This document shows, piece by piece, positions 33,201 through 42,659 of a stretch of 64,000 nt of DNA. How positions within the stretch are numbered: position 1 is the first letter of the stretch; the number at the start of each line of letters is the position of its first letter. The notes beneath the pieces are model-generated. The model had not been told where the DNA came from, did no database searches, and saw only the letters and a program-made list of their open reading frames with translations. Source of the DNA: Mesostigma viride (lineage: Eukaryota; Streptophyta; Mesostigmatophyceae; Mesostigmatales; Mesostigmataceae); NCBI GenBank assembly GCA_009746045.1, contig RPFO01000154.1, positions 3,480,763-3,544,762 on the forward strand, written 5' to 3'. The translations under genes and the position numbers were made by a program.

Positions 33201-33438
33201 TTAATTAATAGACACGTGACTGTGTCACGTGAGCATGACGTGAGTCGTTCCATGAAGCTATCATTTGTTTGTCTGGACTTCATTTCTTTCTTGTGCGCAG
33301 AGGAAGTTCCGGTTCCATATTTCGAAGAATATTCCACAGCCACCTGAAGGGTCTCCCCCATCTGTGAGCAAGCTGGTGGGCTTGCTCAACGAGGCAACGT
33401 CCAGCCTTCCGAACTGGCCAGATGCTCCTGGCATTTAG
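21221..33438 (+). CDS. HPAT: Hydroxyproline O-arabinosyltransferase (GT95) with N-terminal PAN/Apple-like module
   Basis: CDS is join(21221..21457,22966..23255,23959..24069,25554..25684,28650..28797,29536..29707,29849..30046,31116..31209,32199..32269,33301..33438): 1,590 nt, 529 residues, every junction GT-AG and in phase. Exon 1 gives a type II membrane anchor (VIVAFSVLVVGYNVYFTI, residues 9-26). Exons 2-3 encode a cysteine-rich module (NPCRYDKGVEYWGDLM, ACCRSCQLL, CNTWVWC, QYSCWLKW). Exons 4-10 are the GT95 catalytic region: YHVLVSS..STYNRWQLRIM, MGGFTRLLH, VVLNRPWAF, MAEPDHIF (the DxD-like motif), DPVGNSP, WGWMQEMYAY, ILHYTYG, LLNEATSSLPNW. Plant HPATs transfer arabinofuranose to hydroxyproline on secreted glycoproteins in the Golgi. 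The residues between TYG and the C-terminal LLNEAT block differ from plants. Stop TAG at 33436-33438 lies only about 20 bp from a LINE 3' end, which likely supplies the 3' UTR. Confidence 0.93.
21908..22265. repeat. 53-bp minisatellite with trimeric higher-order pattern (HPAT intron 1)
   Basis: Seven units of 53 bp (GTGGCCACCTCATGAGTGGG ... GCCGTGTGCTGC). The unit starts read TACCTTAT, CACCTCAT, CACCTCAT, TCACCTTAT, CACCTCAT, CACCTCAT, TCACCTTAT. This gives a repeating set of three units, a higher-order repeat of 159 bp. Confidence 0.92.
23571..23861. repeat. (CTCCTTCTCT)n pyrimidine array (HPAT intron 2)
   Basis: About 29 nearly perfect copies of a 10-bp pyrimidine unit. One strand is all pyrimidine, the type of sequence able to form triplex DNA. 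It also gives a long polypyrimidine run upstream of exon 3. Frames reading Ser-Leu-Ser-Phe repeats are artefacts. Confidence 0.97.
25258..25377 (+). mobile_element. Second copy of the (TACT)-tailed SINE-like family
   Basis: It shares GGGGCATGATGCAG.CGAT, TTTGCATAGTACTCCGTGGC and CGCATGACTCGCAAGT with 7705-7803. It ends in a vestigial TACTTACT tail. It lies in HPAT intron 3, about 175 bp before exon 4. No target duplication was found. Confidence 0.7.
25685..26350. repeat. 43-bp minisatellite starting at the HPAT exon 4 donor
   Basis: About 15 copies of a 43-bp unit (AGCAAAATGCCTCGGGTGGG ... GGAGACTTGACCAAT) begin immediately at the 5' splice site (TCCG|GTGGGTGGGG). Every unit contains CTCGGGTGGGTGG, so each carries a donor-like copy of the real junction. 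Confidence 0.93.
26591..27460. mobile_element. Non-autonomous hAT-type element (MITE) in HPAT intron 4
   Basis: An 870-bp element bounded by perfect 22-bp inverted repeats beginning CACAGGTCGGACAAATAT and flanked on both sides by the 8-bp duplication GATTGTTA (26583-26590 and 27461-27468). An 8-bp duplication fits hAT. Inside is a second copy of the left terminus at about 27066, and tandem units of 39-41 bp (ATTTAGATTAATCCAACGG.GAAAC). It looks like an element nested in or duplicated within a relative. No coding capacity. Confidence 0.92.
27469..28649. other. HPAT intron 4 3' part: LINE hairpin remnant and decoy acceptors of exon 5
   Basis: A LINE terminal hairpin with a wobble pair (CACGCGAC-TGC-GTCACGTG) is at 27498-27516. 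From about 28425 the intron consists of two degenerate ~119-bp units, the second ending at the real exon 5. The earlier one has GGCAG|GCCGTATGGGCGG at 28531-28548, against the true TGGCAG|GCCAAATGGGCGG at 28645-28662, and also copies downstream exon bases (CGGCT.GCAC.GACC). Confidence 0.75.
28798..29535. repeat. HPAT intron 5: decoy donors of exon 5 and decoy copies of exon 6 start
   Basis: The true donor ATGAAGTAAGTGGCCCTA (28793) is echoed by CATGAAGTAACGGCCC at 28836 and GAGGAAGTAAGTGCCCCTA at 28965. The true exon 6 start (CCCAG|ATACATCGAGACTATCCC, 29536) is echoed at about 29318 by CCAG|ATTCATCGAGGCCATCCC followed by TGAGAA, and more weakly at about 29241 and 29446 (CCAG|ATACAGCC.AAATACGTTC). 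The decoy copies soon lose the reading frame. Confidence 0.85.
32270..32471. repeat. HPAT intron 9: decoy copies of exon 9 end and donor
   Basis: Exon 9 ends GAGCTCAAGGCCGATGTGGC, then GTGGGCGTTCAACAAG|GTAACTG. In the intron, TTGCTCAAGGATGATGTGGC at 32352 and GCGTGGGCGCTCAACAAAGT at 32414 repeat the two halves, the second complete with a donor-like GTAATG. Confidence 0.85.
32472..32800. repeat. (GGGGT)n array, G-rich on the plus strand (HPAT intron 9)
   Basis: About 330 bp of GGGGT/GGGT units with very few interruptions. The sense strand of the HPAT transcript would be a long G-rich tract with quadruplex potential. Frames reading Gly-Trp-Gly or Pro-His-Pro repeats are artefacts. Confidence 0.97.
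33190..33241 (-). mobile_element. Minimal 52-bp LINE insertion: hairpin plus tail only, 12-bp target duplication
   Basis: GAGTCGTTCCAT occurs at 33178-33189 and 33242-33253. Between them is only the LINE 3' terminus in minus orientation: 10 nt, hairpin CACGTGAC-ACA-GTCACGTG, then TCTATTAATTAATTAATT. It is an extremely 5'-truncated retrotransposition product in HPAT intron 9, and it defines the 3' end of the LINE. Confidence 0.93.
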
Positions 33439-33454
33439 AGATTCTCCTGTCATT

Positions 33455-33800
33455 TATTAATTAACTAATTAATTAGTTAATTAATTAATATACACGTGAC
33501 TGCGTCACGTGAGCATAAGTCCTCAGTGGGAGGGGAACATGGGATGGAATGGATTATGCTACTATCTAGTTCCTAGTTACAGGGTTGTGGGCACCACAGC
33601 CCGATTCGCTATGAATGCCAAACGTGGTTACACGCGGAGGCGGGCCACATGCAGACTTGGGGGTGGTCTCCTTCATCGCGACTTGCCATCTATCCTTGCG
33701 AACCATCTGCCTCCATATTACAGACAAACGAGGAGGCTGCCCGGGTGTGAGCCCGTCTCGTCTAGGGTAGCACACGTCCATGCCTAGTCTATCACGGAAA
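33455..33800 (-). mobile_element. LINE 3' end fragment abutting the HPAT stop codon
   Basis: A (TAAT)n tail and hairpin (33493-33511), then minus-strand 3' UTR and the last ORF2 codons (MVRKDRWQVAMKETTPK, PGQPPRLSVIW). It begins about 20 bp after the HPAT stop. An 18-bp near-duplication (GATGCTCCTGGCATTTA / GATTCTCCTGTCATTTA) spans the stop and may be part of the integration scar. Confidence 0.85.
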
Positions 33801-33868
33801 GTCCACGATTATACGATGAAATTATCCTGCACGATTATACAAGGAAAGCGTGACAGTTCCAACTTCAT

Positions 33869-34875
33869 TGATTAATTAATTAGGAACATAACTCCGTTGG
33901 GAGTATATGTAGCACATAGCCCAGAGAAGGGGCATATGGCCTATCATACATTCTAAGCTACTTCCTGCAAGGGTGGGAATGTAAACAACACTTGCTCTAG
34001 GTGCACCAGGGCACTTGCAGCCCCATGATCTTCAAGCTATGCCCAGCTAAGGGGGAGCCTGTCATGGGGGGGAAGATCAGCATAGCTATACAAAAAAGCT
34101 AGGGCGTGGCTTCTCAGCAGAGAGTTACTCCCTGCATGGGCACAACATAACTAAATAAAACTAGGCATCATCTGGAGGGTGGCTCATCATAGGCACACAT
34201 GTACATGATTAAATAAAGCGCGTGGCTTAGCTGGGATAGTGCCTCTAGGAGGCGTACATGTACATGGCCACGGTCTATCTATTCTACACTACTGTGGTGT
34301 TCCCCTAAGCTGGGGCGTCTGGAGTCGCTGGGGCCGCGGGGGTCGCCTGCCAGGGCTTGTGGCCGACGTAGATGACCGCCCCCTTCCAGTACACCGGCTG
34401 CCCCGCCTTGGTCTGCCGGAGCTGGAGGTAGGTCGGCCATAGCTCCCGTCGCCGTTGTTGCTGCGCCAGGGTCAAGTCGTCGTCAAGGGTGAAGAGAGTC
34501 TTCTCGAGCCGCTTGTGGCGTCTGAGAAAAGAAATCTTGTCCGCCGGGGTCTTAAAGGTGAGAAGGAGCGGGGGCGCCCCTGCCTTACCCCGCGCACGGG
34601 GAAGGCGGTGGGCGACCAGCTTGATCTCACCAGTAAGGCCCATGCGACCAAGGATTTCTCTCTCAAACGCACGCGCAAGCTTCTCGGAATTCTCACCTTC
34701 CTCCATGGCGAGGTTCTTGACAATGACGTTAAGGCTGCGCTTGGCGAGCTCGGCCTCCTCGCGGAGGTCAAGCGTCTGCCGCTGGAGCTGTGCTGCGACG
34801 GCGGAGGTGGTGGAGGTGGTGTGCTGCTTAAGCATGTCCGCCCAGGTCGTGAGGGGGGGAGCATCGCCGGCCAGG
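33869..34875 (-). mobile_element. ORF1-only retroposon, 5'-truncated, copy O3, 11-bp target duplication
   Basis: TCCAACTTCAT flanks the element at 33858-33868 and 34876-34886. The minus-oriented 1,007-bp insert ends in the family's 3' UTR and TTAA tail and is truncated at its 5' end inside ORF1. This is direct evidence that the ORF1-only unit retrotransposes under its own 3' end. Confidence 0.9.
34305..34875 (-). pseudogene. L1 ORF1p-like C-terminal half, open frame (copy O3)
   Basis: A continuous minus frame from the truncation point encodes GDAPPLTTWADMLKQHTT, LREEAELAKRSLNVIVKN, EKLARAFEREILGRMG, EIKLVAHRLPRARGK, LLLTFKTPADKISFLRR, KRLEKTLFTLDDDLTLAQQQ, LWPTYLQLRQTK and YWKGAVIYVGHKPW. 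It is the least damaged copy of the RRM-like and C-terminal blocks, with stop at 34305-34307. The first residues of the open frame come from the duplicated target site. It lacks the N-terminal half and so cannot be functional. Confidence 0.85.
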
Positions 34876-34968
34876 TCCAACTTCATATGCCAAGTTAATT
34901 AAAGAATGGCAAGTGTCTCGCGCATGGAATATTATTACATATGCGCAGTCACAAGCGCAAGTGGCTTT

Positions 34969-35117
34969 TTTCTGATCAGGCACTCCGCAAAGGTGAAAAC
35001 CATTTGCGTTCAGTGCCGGGCCGCGGAAAACGCGGAAAAACGCGATCTGCAAATGAATCCGACCGAAATCGAACTGGGGACCTCTCGCACCAACTTTCGC
35101 TGACTATAGGACGGACG
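34969..35117 (-). mobile_element. tRNA-like SINE core, second copy
   Basis: It shares CTGATCAG.CACTCCGCAAAG, CGCGGAAAA tandem units, and CTGGGGACCTCTCGCACC.. to TATAGGACGGACG with the insertion at 15187-15445. Similarity stops at GGACGGACG, so this marks one edge of the common core. The B-box-like GTTCGATTTC is kept on the minus strand. No target duplication was seen. Confidence 0.7.
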
Positions 35118-35199
35118 GCTTTATGTACCCAAGTGGGCCGGCTAATCTGATTCGTATTATAATTAATTGATGAATTTATTTTAACTAATCTCATCCACA

Positions 35200-35390
35200 T
35201 TAATTAATTAATTAATTAATTAATTAATTAATTAATTAATTAATTAATGGACACGTGACTGCGTCACGTGAGCATAAGTCCTCAGTGGGGGGGGAACAGG
35301 GGATGGAATGGATTAATTAATAAATAGACACGTGACGGCGTCACGTGAGCATAAGTCCTCAGTGGGAGGGGAACATGGGATGGAATGGAT
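35200..35390 (-). repeat. Tandem duplicated LINE 3' termini with long (TTAA)n
   Basis: About 60 bp of TTAA repeats, then hairpin (35252-35270), GAGCATAAGTCCTCAGT and GGGATGGAATGG, then again a short tail, a second hairpin with changed loop (CACGTGAC-GGC-GTCACGTG, 35329-35347) and the same downstream sequence. The last ~75 bp of the LINE are therefore duplicated head to tail. Confidence 0.88.
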
Positions 35391-36509
35391 GGTGTAAGCT
35401 ATCTAGGTCCTAGTTACAGGGGTGTGGGCACCGCGGCCCGAATCGCTATGAATGCCATACGCGGTCACACGCGGAGCCCCCACAGGCTTGGGGGTGGTCT
35501 CCTTCATCACTACTTGCCATCTATCCTTGCGCACCATCTGCCTCCATATTACAGACAAACCAGGAGGCTGCCCGGGTGTGAGCCCGTCACGTCTAATGTA
35601 GCACATGTCCATGCCGAGTCTATCACGAAAAGTCCACGGGTGGCGGCCCTGCCGCGCGCGGCCTGGGGCACGCCAGGTGAGGACATATCGCCCAGGCTGT
35701 GCGGGCTTGGTGCCAGCTAGTCTATCTGAGGTATCTACCTGATCTGTGCGGGCCAGGTGCCCGGCTAGGCCCAGGCGCCTGTGCCTAATTATGTGGGAAA
35801 CATAGGGCAAATCAGCGTACAAATCCTCATTACTAATGTGCAAACCAAAGGGGATGTTAAGGGCCTTGCGCAGCATCTTGGTGACGGCGCCGTCGAGTTG
35901 TTGCTCCAGCTCCTGCCTCAGTGTCCAGGTCTCGGCGCCGTAGGTCAGGATCGTCAGAATGACGACCTTGAAGAGGTCACGCTTGACGATCCGGGGTAGG
36001 GCGGGGTTGCTCCACCAGCGGCGGTGGTCATGGAGGTGTGCCCACGCCATGCCGATCTGTGTCGTCATGTCGTCCTCGCAGTCGGGAAGCCAACTGCCGA
36101 GCAGCTTGAAGCAGCCTGAAGGAGGGTAGTTGACCTCGGCATCGTCTAAGAGGCGGAGTGTGGGTGGGGGCCCTGCCATGCCGAGGGCCAGGGCCTCCGT
36201 TTTAGGGCTGATTTCTAGACCAACCGCCTGAGCCTCGAGCGCCAGGCAGTCCAGCCCAAGTTGGGCAGACTCCGGTTTCTCGATCGTGAGCGTGATGTCG
36301 TCGGCATAGATGAGGTCAGCTAGTAAATTCTGCTTGTTAGTCGGCCCCCCTTCTCCAAGTTCGTTCGTGATCTCTAGGCCAGGGGCACGGCCTGCAATGC
36401 TAGCAAAGCGAGCACGTGCCTGCATGGCGCATAACATAATCCACTACAATAATAAACAGGTACGGCGACAGGACGCAACCCTGCCAGACGCCGGTCTGCA
36501 GTGGGCATG
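35391..36509 (-). mobile_element. LINE ORF2, 3' half (RT motif C to C-terminus), split by the 8.8-kb transposon
   Basis: The main minus frame at 35403-36437 has LLADLIYADDITL (motif C, catalytic YADD), LEISPKTEALALGM, LPDCEDDMTT, NPALPRIVKRDLFK, ILTYGAETW, LHISNEDLYADLP, QPGLSVIW-type end and KETTPK. Upstream, in another frame, it has CPLQTGVWQGCVLSPYLF (motif B region), with a 4-bp insertion near 36428 causing the shift. The copy stops abruptly at 36509 at the transposon boundary; its 5' half resumes at 45352. This is a non-LTR reverse transcriptase; no endonuclease domain lies in the window. Confidence 0.9.
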
Positions 36510-36629
36510 CCCTAAGCACACCTGGAATTGTACTACATTTTTCAAATTGTACTTCAGTTTTGAAAGTTGCATTTTCATGCATTTAAAGTTTCAACTAAAG
36601 TCTTTGAGGAAAAAAAAGTTCGTCGGCGG

Positions 36630-37392
36630 CCGGCACACCGGCACACCGGCACACCGGCACACCGGCACACCGGCACACCTCAAATTGCATGTATGCACAC
36701 ACCTTTGCACATGCAATTGTTATCCATGGGATTTATGTAGGTGGATGGGTCATGCAAGGGTTACCTAGATGCTCATGACACCGTGGCACCGTGGCATCGT
36801 GCCACCGTGCCACCGTGCCACCGTGCCACCTCAAAAGTTGCATATAAACACACATATTTGCACATACAATGGTTATCCATTGGGATTTATCAAGGGTAAT
36901 GGGTCATGCAAGGGTTACCTAGACATGCTCATGACACCGTTGCATCGTGGCATCGTGCCACCGTGCCACCGGCACACCGGCACACCGGCACACCGGCACA
37001 CCGGCACACCGGCACACCGGCACACCGGCACACCGTTGCACCTCAAATTGCATATAAACACACACCTTTGCACATGCAATTGTTATCCATGGGTTTTATG
37101 TAGGTGGATGGGTCATGCAAGGGTTACCTAGATGCTCATGACGTACACCATGGCACCGTGGCATCGTGCCACCGTGCCACCGTGCCACTGTGCCACCTCA
37201 AAAGTTGCATATAAACACACATATTTGCACATACAATGGTTATCCATTGGGATTTATCAAGGGTAATGGGTCATGCAAGGGTTACCTAGACATGCTCATG
37301 ACACCGTGCCACCGTGCCACCGTGCCACCGTGCCACCGTGCCACCGTGCCACCGTGCCACCGTGCCACCGTGCCACCGTGCCACCGTGCCAC
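36630..37392. repeat. Left subterminal array: octamers GGCACACC / GTGCCACC in ~280-bp higher-order units
   Basis: Runs of the octamers alternate with two related AT-rich spacers (TTGCATATAAACACACA..., ...GGGTCATGCAAGGGTTACCTAGA). The spacers recur four times, giving a dimeric higher-order unit. At about 36950-37035 a GTGCCACC run switches directly to GGCACACC. Confidence 0.92.
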
Positions 37393-37990
37393 CTCCACAA
37401 CGGTATGAAAGTGCCAAAAAATGCCCTTATAAGCCCTACATGGAGCAAATTGAGTCCAAACATGCTAGATATTGGTAGGCAGCATGTCCAGGACACCAGT
37501 AGAAGGAATTTGACTTTCCAGAATTTTCCGACATCGGTTGGTCTATTTTTGGCATGTCTATTTTTAGCAACTTTCCAGATTTTAAGGGGAGGGTCCCATG
37601 GAATTGTATCAAAACTGAAGCCCCCTAATAACTACAGAAATGCAACTGACAACCACTGAATGATGTTTGGGGACCATAAACATGATGTTTGGGCATGCAT
37701 ACCACCACTTGTTGGGGGTACTACCCGCAGCCATACACCGGCTATGAGCTAAAAATAGAAAAAAACGCTGTCCGGGGCACATCTTGCCCAGACCAGTGGG
37801 AGAACCAGTTGCATGAAAAAAGTAATACCCATATAAAAATGTCATGGGACATGGTTTCTACCTAATTGGATCAACAAAATCAGCACATCCCTTTGAGTTA
37901 TTAATTTTTGGGCCAAAAATACGCTTTTTTAGGCGGGGCGCCCCCATACACACTCATAACACATCAATTAGGCCTAAAAAGTAATAGTCG
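37393..37990. other. Unique DNA inside the transposon, no gene recognised
   Basis: About 600 bp between the octamer array and the nested hAT element. Short frames only; one AT-rich inverted motif (TTTTTGGGCCAAAAA) near 37907. Confidence 0.4.
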
Positions 37991-37998
37991 AATTCTGT

Positions 37999-39309
37999 CC
38001 GGGTTGGTCTGTACGCCGCACTTTTGCGATAAAATGCGGGATAAAGCATATTATGGGCCTCGACGTATTTTACGCGTATTTTACGTCTGACCACGCGGTT
38101 TGGACTTAGAATTTTTCGGGGGTACCAGCGGGCAGCGGGCACTGGCGCGGTGCCCTGAGGTTCTGGGCGCGGCGCGCTCACTGCACATTTGAGATTTTTA
38201 CTACTAGAAGTAGATGCGTACAGTTCTTTTCATAAAGCGCAAGCCTTGCAAAATGTTTGGCCGGTAGGAGACAGCTAGGACTAGGTACATAACGCATAAA
38301 TAACAGTGTGCCAGCAAATGCCAGCTGTGCTACTGACGGTGTAATGCAATATAGCGACGACGAGGCCAGTGCGACTGTGCGACAGTGTGCAGCCATTTTC
38401 GATTTGCAGCCATGAAGAAGAAAGGGCCTGAATGGGATTTCGTTCTCGAGAAGAAAGAAGCAGTCACAGATGCTGTTAGTAACAAAACGCAGTTTGTGTC
38501 GAATAAGTTCTGCTCATTTTGCAACAAGAAGTTCTCATACGGGGCGGGGGCAATCAGCGTATTCCGAGTCCGTGCACACTTTGCCGGAATCGCAGGGGAA
38601 GGGATGTTACCCTGCGACAAAATTCCACCGAATATCTGGAGCAGGTTTCTCAGGATGTATAACAACAAGTCGCAGCAGTCAGACGCCAAGAAGCAGCACA
38701 ATTTGAACAGGGCAATGGCGGAGATGGGAGGGGCAGCTGCGCCGGCTGACTTGTCGTCGGTTCCCAGCAAAGGCCAGCTGAGCATCACCAAATGGCTGGT
38801 TCCCGTCGACGAGAAAGGTGTCCAGCTGCTGGCTGCCGAATTTTTTATCGAGAACGGCATTGCTTCAATGCGGCTGAGAGCGCCTCTTTCAAGCAGATGG
38901 TGGCCGGCATGATCCTGGCAGTACAAAGGAGGGCACGTCACCCCTCCTTCTCGGAAGTTGTGTCTTATGTCCTCTCATGCATTATATAGTGGATGGCTTT
39001 CCTTACAATCAATTAATGAATTGAATCCTTACTATTCCCGTTGCAGCATGCTCCCCCCTGCATTTAACAAATCATAATCAGATAGGATTGCAGGGCATAA
39101 ATGGAAGATGTTAATAAATAAGCATATACACCAAATTTCGGTTGTAATAACTGCGTGACCATCATCAAGGAGCGTGCTAATTGGGTGACTGACAATTGGA
39201 CCACAAAAACTGTCGCGCATTTTACCACCGCGTATTTTATACCCCCCACGTATAATACGCGTATTTTAAGTCCACGTATTATACCCCGCACACGTATTTT
39301 CCAACCTGG
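37999..39309 (+). mobile_element. Nested hAT derivative, 1,311 bp
   Basis: Flanked by AATTCTGT (37991-37998 and 39310-39317), an 8-bp duplication typical of hAT. Termini are CCGGGTTGG and, inverted, CCAGGTTGG. Subterminal regions on both sides carry CGCGTATTTTA-type motifs. It encodes only the N-terminal part of a hAT transposase, so it is non-autonomous. It is inserted in the larger 8.8-kb element and therefore younger. Confidence 0.87.
38412..38985 (+). pseudogene. hAT transposase N-terminal fragment with BED-type zinc finger
   Basis: Starts MKKKGPEWDFVLEKKEA. A BED-like finger follows (KFCSFCNKKFSYG with CxxC, then a VRAHFAGIAG.GMLPCDK segment supplying His and Cys). Next come NNKSQQSDAKKQHNLNRAM and the hAT-typical LSITKWLVPVDEKGVQLL and AAEFFIENGI. 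A frameshift near 38860-38870 moves the continuation FNAAESASFKQMVAGMI into another frame, which ends at 38985. The catalytic DDE region and dimerisation domain are absent. The BED finger binds transposon ends in the family. Confidence 0.83.
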
Positions 39310-39317
39310 AATTCTGT

Positions 39318-40826
39318 CATGACCATAGAAGGCACTACCAAAGTTTGGTGGCATTCTGAGCTCAGCTGTAGCAGTTATTAATTTTGGCAGTTGGCCACCT
39401 GTGCAGACGCTAAGGAAGGCATTAGTGAGTATTAAGGCACACTAACACTTCCTATGCCATCCAAAAGGCTCCTGACCATGCCCAATTCGACCACAATGTA
39501 CAAGGAGGTGGCTGGGCACGTCATGTGCCCTTGCCTTACCTTGACACGGGCAACCTGTTGCGTGTGTGCACAACAATGAGGCAGGTAGCTCTACATGCCT
39601 AGCCGACACTTCTAAAGCATATTCCAGGTTTATGGTGTGGGCATCATCCCAAAACCAAGCTCAAACACACCCTAGAAAGCCATATCCACTAATTGCCCAA
39701 CAAGGGTAACAACAGACAGTCCACAGAGAAAGCAGAATTGTCATACATGCTGATTGCCAAGGCTTCTCACCATGGTTACCTTGCCTTGCCAGCATATGAA
39801 TTAGGGCTCTCCCATTTTAGTGGGAGAAAGGCCGACAAGACAACCATAACCCCTACCTACGTGCAGTTCCACCCATGCAGTATGCCCCTCAGAAAAACCA
39901 CTGCCACCTTTCTTTCCAGCGCAATTGTTTGGCAAGAAAGAAACTCAAGCTTGTGAGCCTCTAACCACAATGAAGCCTCTGCTAAGAAAGGCCGCGTCAA
40001 TATTCACACAAAACTGAGTGCTGTTAGCAATCTCCTTCCAAGAAACCACTCAGCAAATCCCTGACAACTTGACGATATGCCACGGTCGCGCTTTGACACG
40101 TCCCAGCCATGCAACGTACATAAAAACCACTGAAAGGTGCCAGGAATCTGGCGATGCGCAGCACGGAATGGCATTATACCTGGCGCTAACTGCACGGAAA
40201 AAAGCCGAAAACTTGCGTTGATAACCCATCAAGGAAGCGAAACATTCATAGGGTCACGTTGATCACACGATCGTACCATTACCGGCATTGTCCTTCGCCC
40301 AGCGGCGCAAGAAAGAACAACCTTCCATGGAATAATAAGACGCGCATCCCGCGAGCCTGGAGAGTGTCTTACCGATCATGACGGAAATCTTGCCGAAACC
40401 CAGAAAATTTTTTAAATCTTTACCAATAACAATTTAAACGCATCCTTGACGCTAGGTAAAGCCCATAAAACCTGACAATCACCGCCGCCAGCGTGCATTC
40501 TAATTTATTCCTCTCGACGAAAACATCAGATTGGACCCCCGTGGCGATGGTCATCAATAAAATCATCGACACTGCAAAAAACGCGAACTCCGCTACGAAG
40601 TAGTATCATTTACTCATCGTCTTTAAGATTCGCTCAGTTTCTCTGCATTCCGCGAGCTATCTTTTTCTACTCTGCCTGAAAGCACGTCGCCATGGCCAGC
40701 TCCGGTAGGGGTGCGCGCACCGTGCACCACTTTTTCACGGTACGGACGGGTACCGCGAATTTTTCGGCGCCAAAAATATTCGCGCCGGGACCGTTCCCTT
40801 AATATAAACAAATCCTCATAATCGCT
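39318..40826. other. Unique DNA inside the transposon; possible promoter and short first exon
   Basis: No family recognised. At 40691 a start codon in good context begins MASSGRGARTVHHFF, with a candidate donor GTACGG soon after. About 60 bp downstream lies TTTTTCGGCGCCAAAAA (40760-40776), whose minus strand contains the E2F consensus TTTGGCGC. A replication-linked gene fragment is possible but unproven. Confidence 0.3.
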
Positions 40827-41319
40827 TCCATCGCTGGTGCTTCCATCGCTGGTTCATTATCCCCTACATGTAAAGACCATCGGGCATTCTGGAGTACAAT
40901 TTGGTGGTGTGCCGGTGTGCCGGTGTGCCGGTGTGCCGGTGTGCCGGTGTGCCGGTGTGCCGGCCAGTGATTGGCCCGTTGCTGATTTGCTGACATGCAG
41001 CCTAATAAAAATTGGCCGCAAATTCGTCCGGTCGCACGTGGGCACAAGATTTGCGGCCAATTTTTACTAGGCTGCATATCAGAAAATCAGCAACGGGCCA
41101 ATCACTGGCCGGCACACCGGCACACCGGCACACCGGCACACCGGCACACCGGCACACCGGCACACCGTGCCACCACCAAATTGTACTCCACCGGTGTGCG
41201 GCGTGGGACACAACAACAACAACAACAATGGCGGCGTGCCACCACCATTAATTTTGTACTCCGTGCCACCACCATTTGGTCTTTACATGTAGGGGATATC
41301 GGAAAGCACCAGCGATGGA
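40827..41319. repeat. Fold-back: large imperfect palindrome with octamer arrays in its arms
   Basis: The outer arms share TCCATCGCTGGTGCTT and TATCCCCTACATGTAAAGAC. Next come (GGTGTGCC)n on the left and (GGCACACC)n on the right. The inner arms, 62 bp each (40962-41023 and 41049-41110), differ at a few bases around a 25-nt spacer. The right arm has about 70 extra bases including a CAA tract. Confidence 0.92.
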
Positions 41320-41548
41320 AAAGGACGCAGTAGCCCCACCAGACACAATGGATCCCGGCCATGAACCACCGGGGCAAGAGAACCAGACAAAGGATACAGG
41401 CCCTGTATCCGTGACAGGTGTAGATGATGAAGAAAGGAAGAAAATGCAAGCGGCCGTGTATCACAGGGGCGCAGTGAATGAACTTGAGAGAATACTTGCC
41501 TCTGGTGCTTCGGATGATGAAGCCGACCGTGTCACTGGGAAATCTGAG
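41315..41548 (+). CDS. Exon-like open frame of unknown function inside the transposon
   Basis: Seventy-eight codons from ATG to a candidate donor (TCTGAG|GTAAAT). The acidic, Pro-rich start (MEKDAVAPPDTMDPGHEPPG) is followed by a charged segment ERKKMQAAVYHRGAVNELER and ASGASDDEAD. Composition is protein-like and free of repeats, unlike everything around it. The start codon lies in the last bases of the fold-back's right arm. No family was recognised and no second exon found; it could be a captured host exon or part of a transposase gene. Confidence 0.35.
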
Positions 41549-41601
41549 GTAAATTTATGACAGGGGAAATCCGGCTGTTATTTTACTAAAGGTATATTAC
41601 A

Positions 41602-41957
41602 ATAAGTGCAGTTCTTGGCGTTTGGAATCATGACATTGCTTGCGCTATTGCTCTTGAATTGCATTTTACCAAAGGAATATTACAATAAGTGCAGTTCTTG
41701 GCGTTTGGAATCATGACATTGCTTGTGCTATTGCTCCTGAATTTAAGTGCCCGCACCCCGCCGGCGCACCCCGGCGAACAAGACAAAGCGCACCGTTACC
41801 CCCCTAGGCCCATCGCTGCCGTCGCCGGGCGGCACGTTGGGGAGGCGGCTCCTTCTCCCTTTTCTGGTGTCTGTTGCATCATTTTGAACCCCTGACCAAC
41901 GGAGGCATGTTAATGAACGAGTGGATGCATGCATGAATGAACGGATGCATGAATGAT
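41602..41957. repeat. Direct duplication of ~75 bp and a GC-rich tail
   Basis: ATTACAATAAGTGCAGTTCT with the following CATGACATTGCTTG.GCTATT is present twice (about 41595 and 41678). From 41750 to 41890 there is GC-rich sequence without a recognised product. Confidence 0.75.
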
Positions 41958-42472
<515 letters not shown>

Positions 42473-42659
42473 GAAGGTGTGCTTTTTATTATGATGATTA
42501 GCTAAGTTACGTGTGTGTTGTTGATGTACATGTTGACGTTGTATCATGGGCGTGTGCCCCTAAGTCTGCCTTCCTGCAATATCACATAATATATCATCTA
42601 GATGTGTTGTTGGGAACCTGACTATATATCCCAAACTGGAAGGGTTGACATTCAACTAT

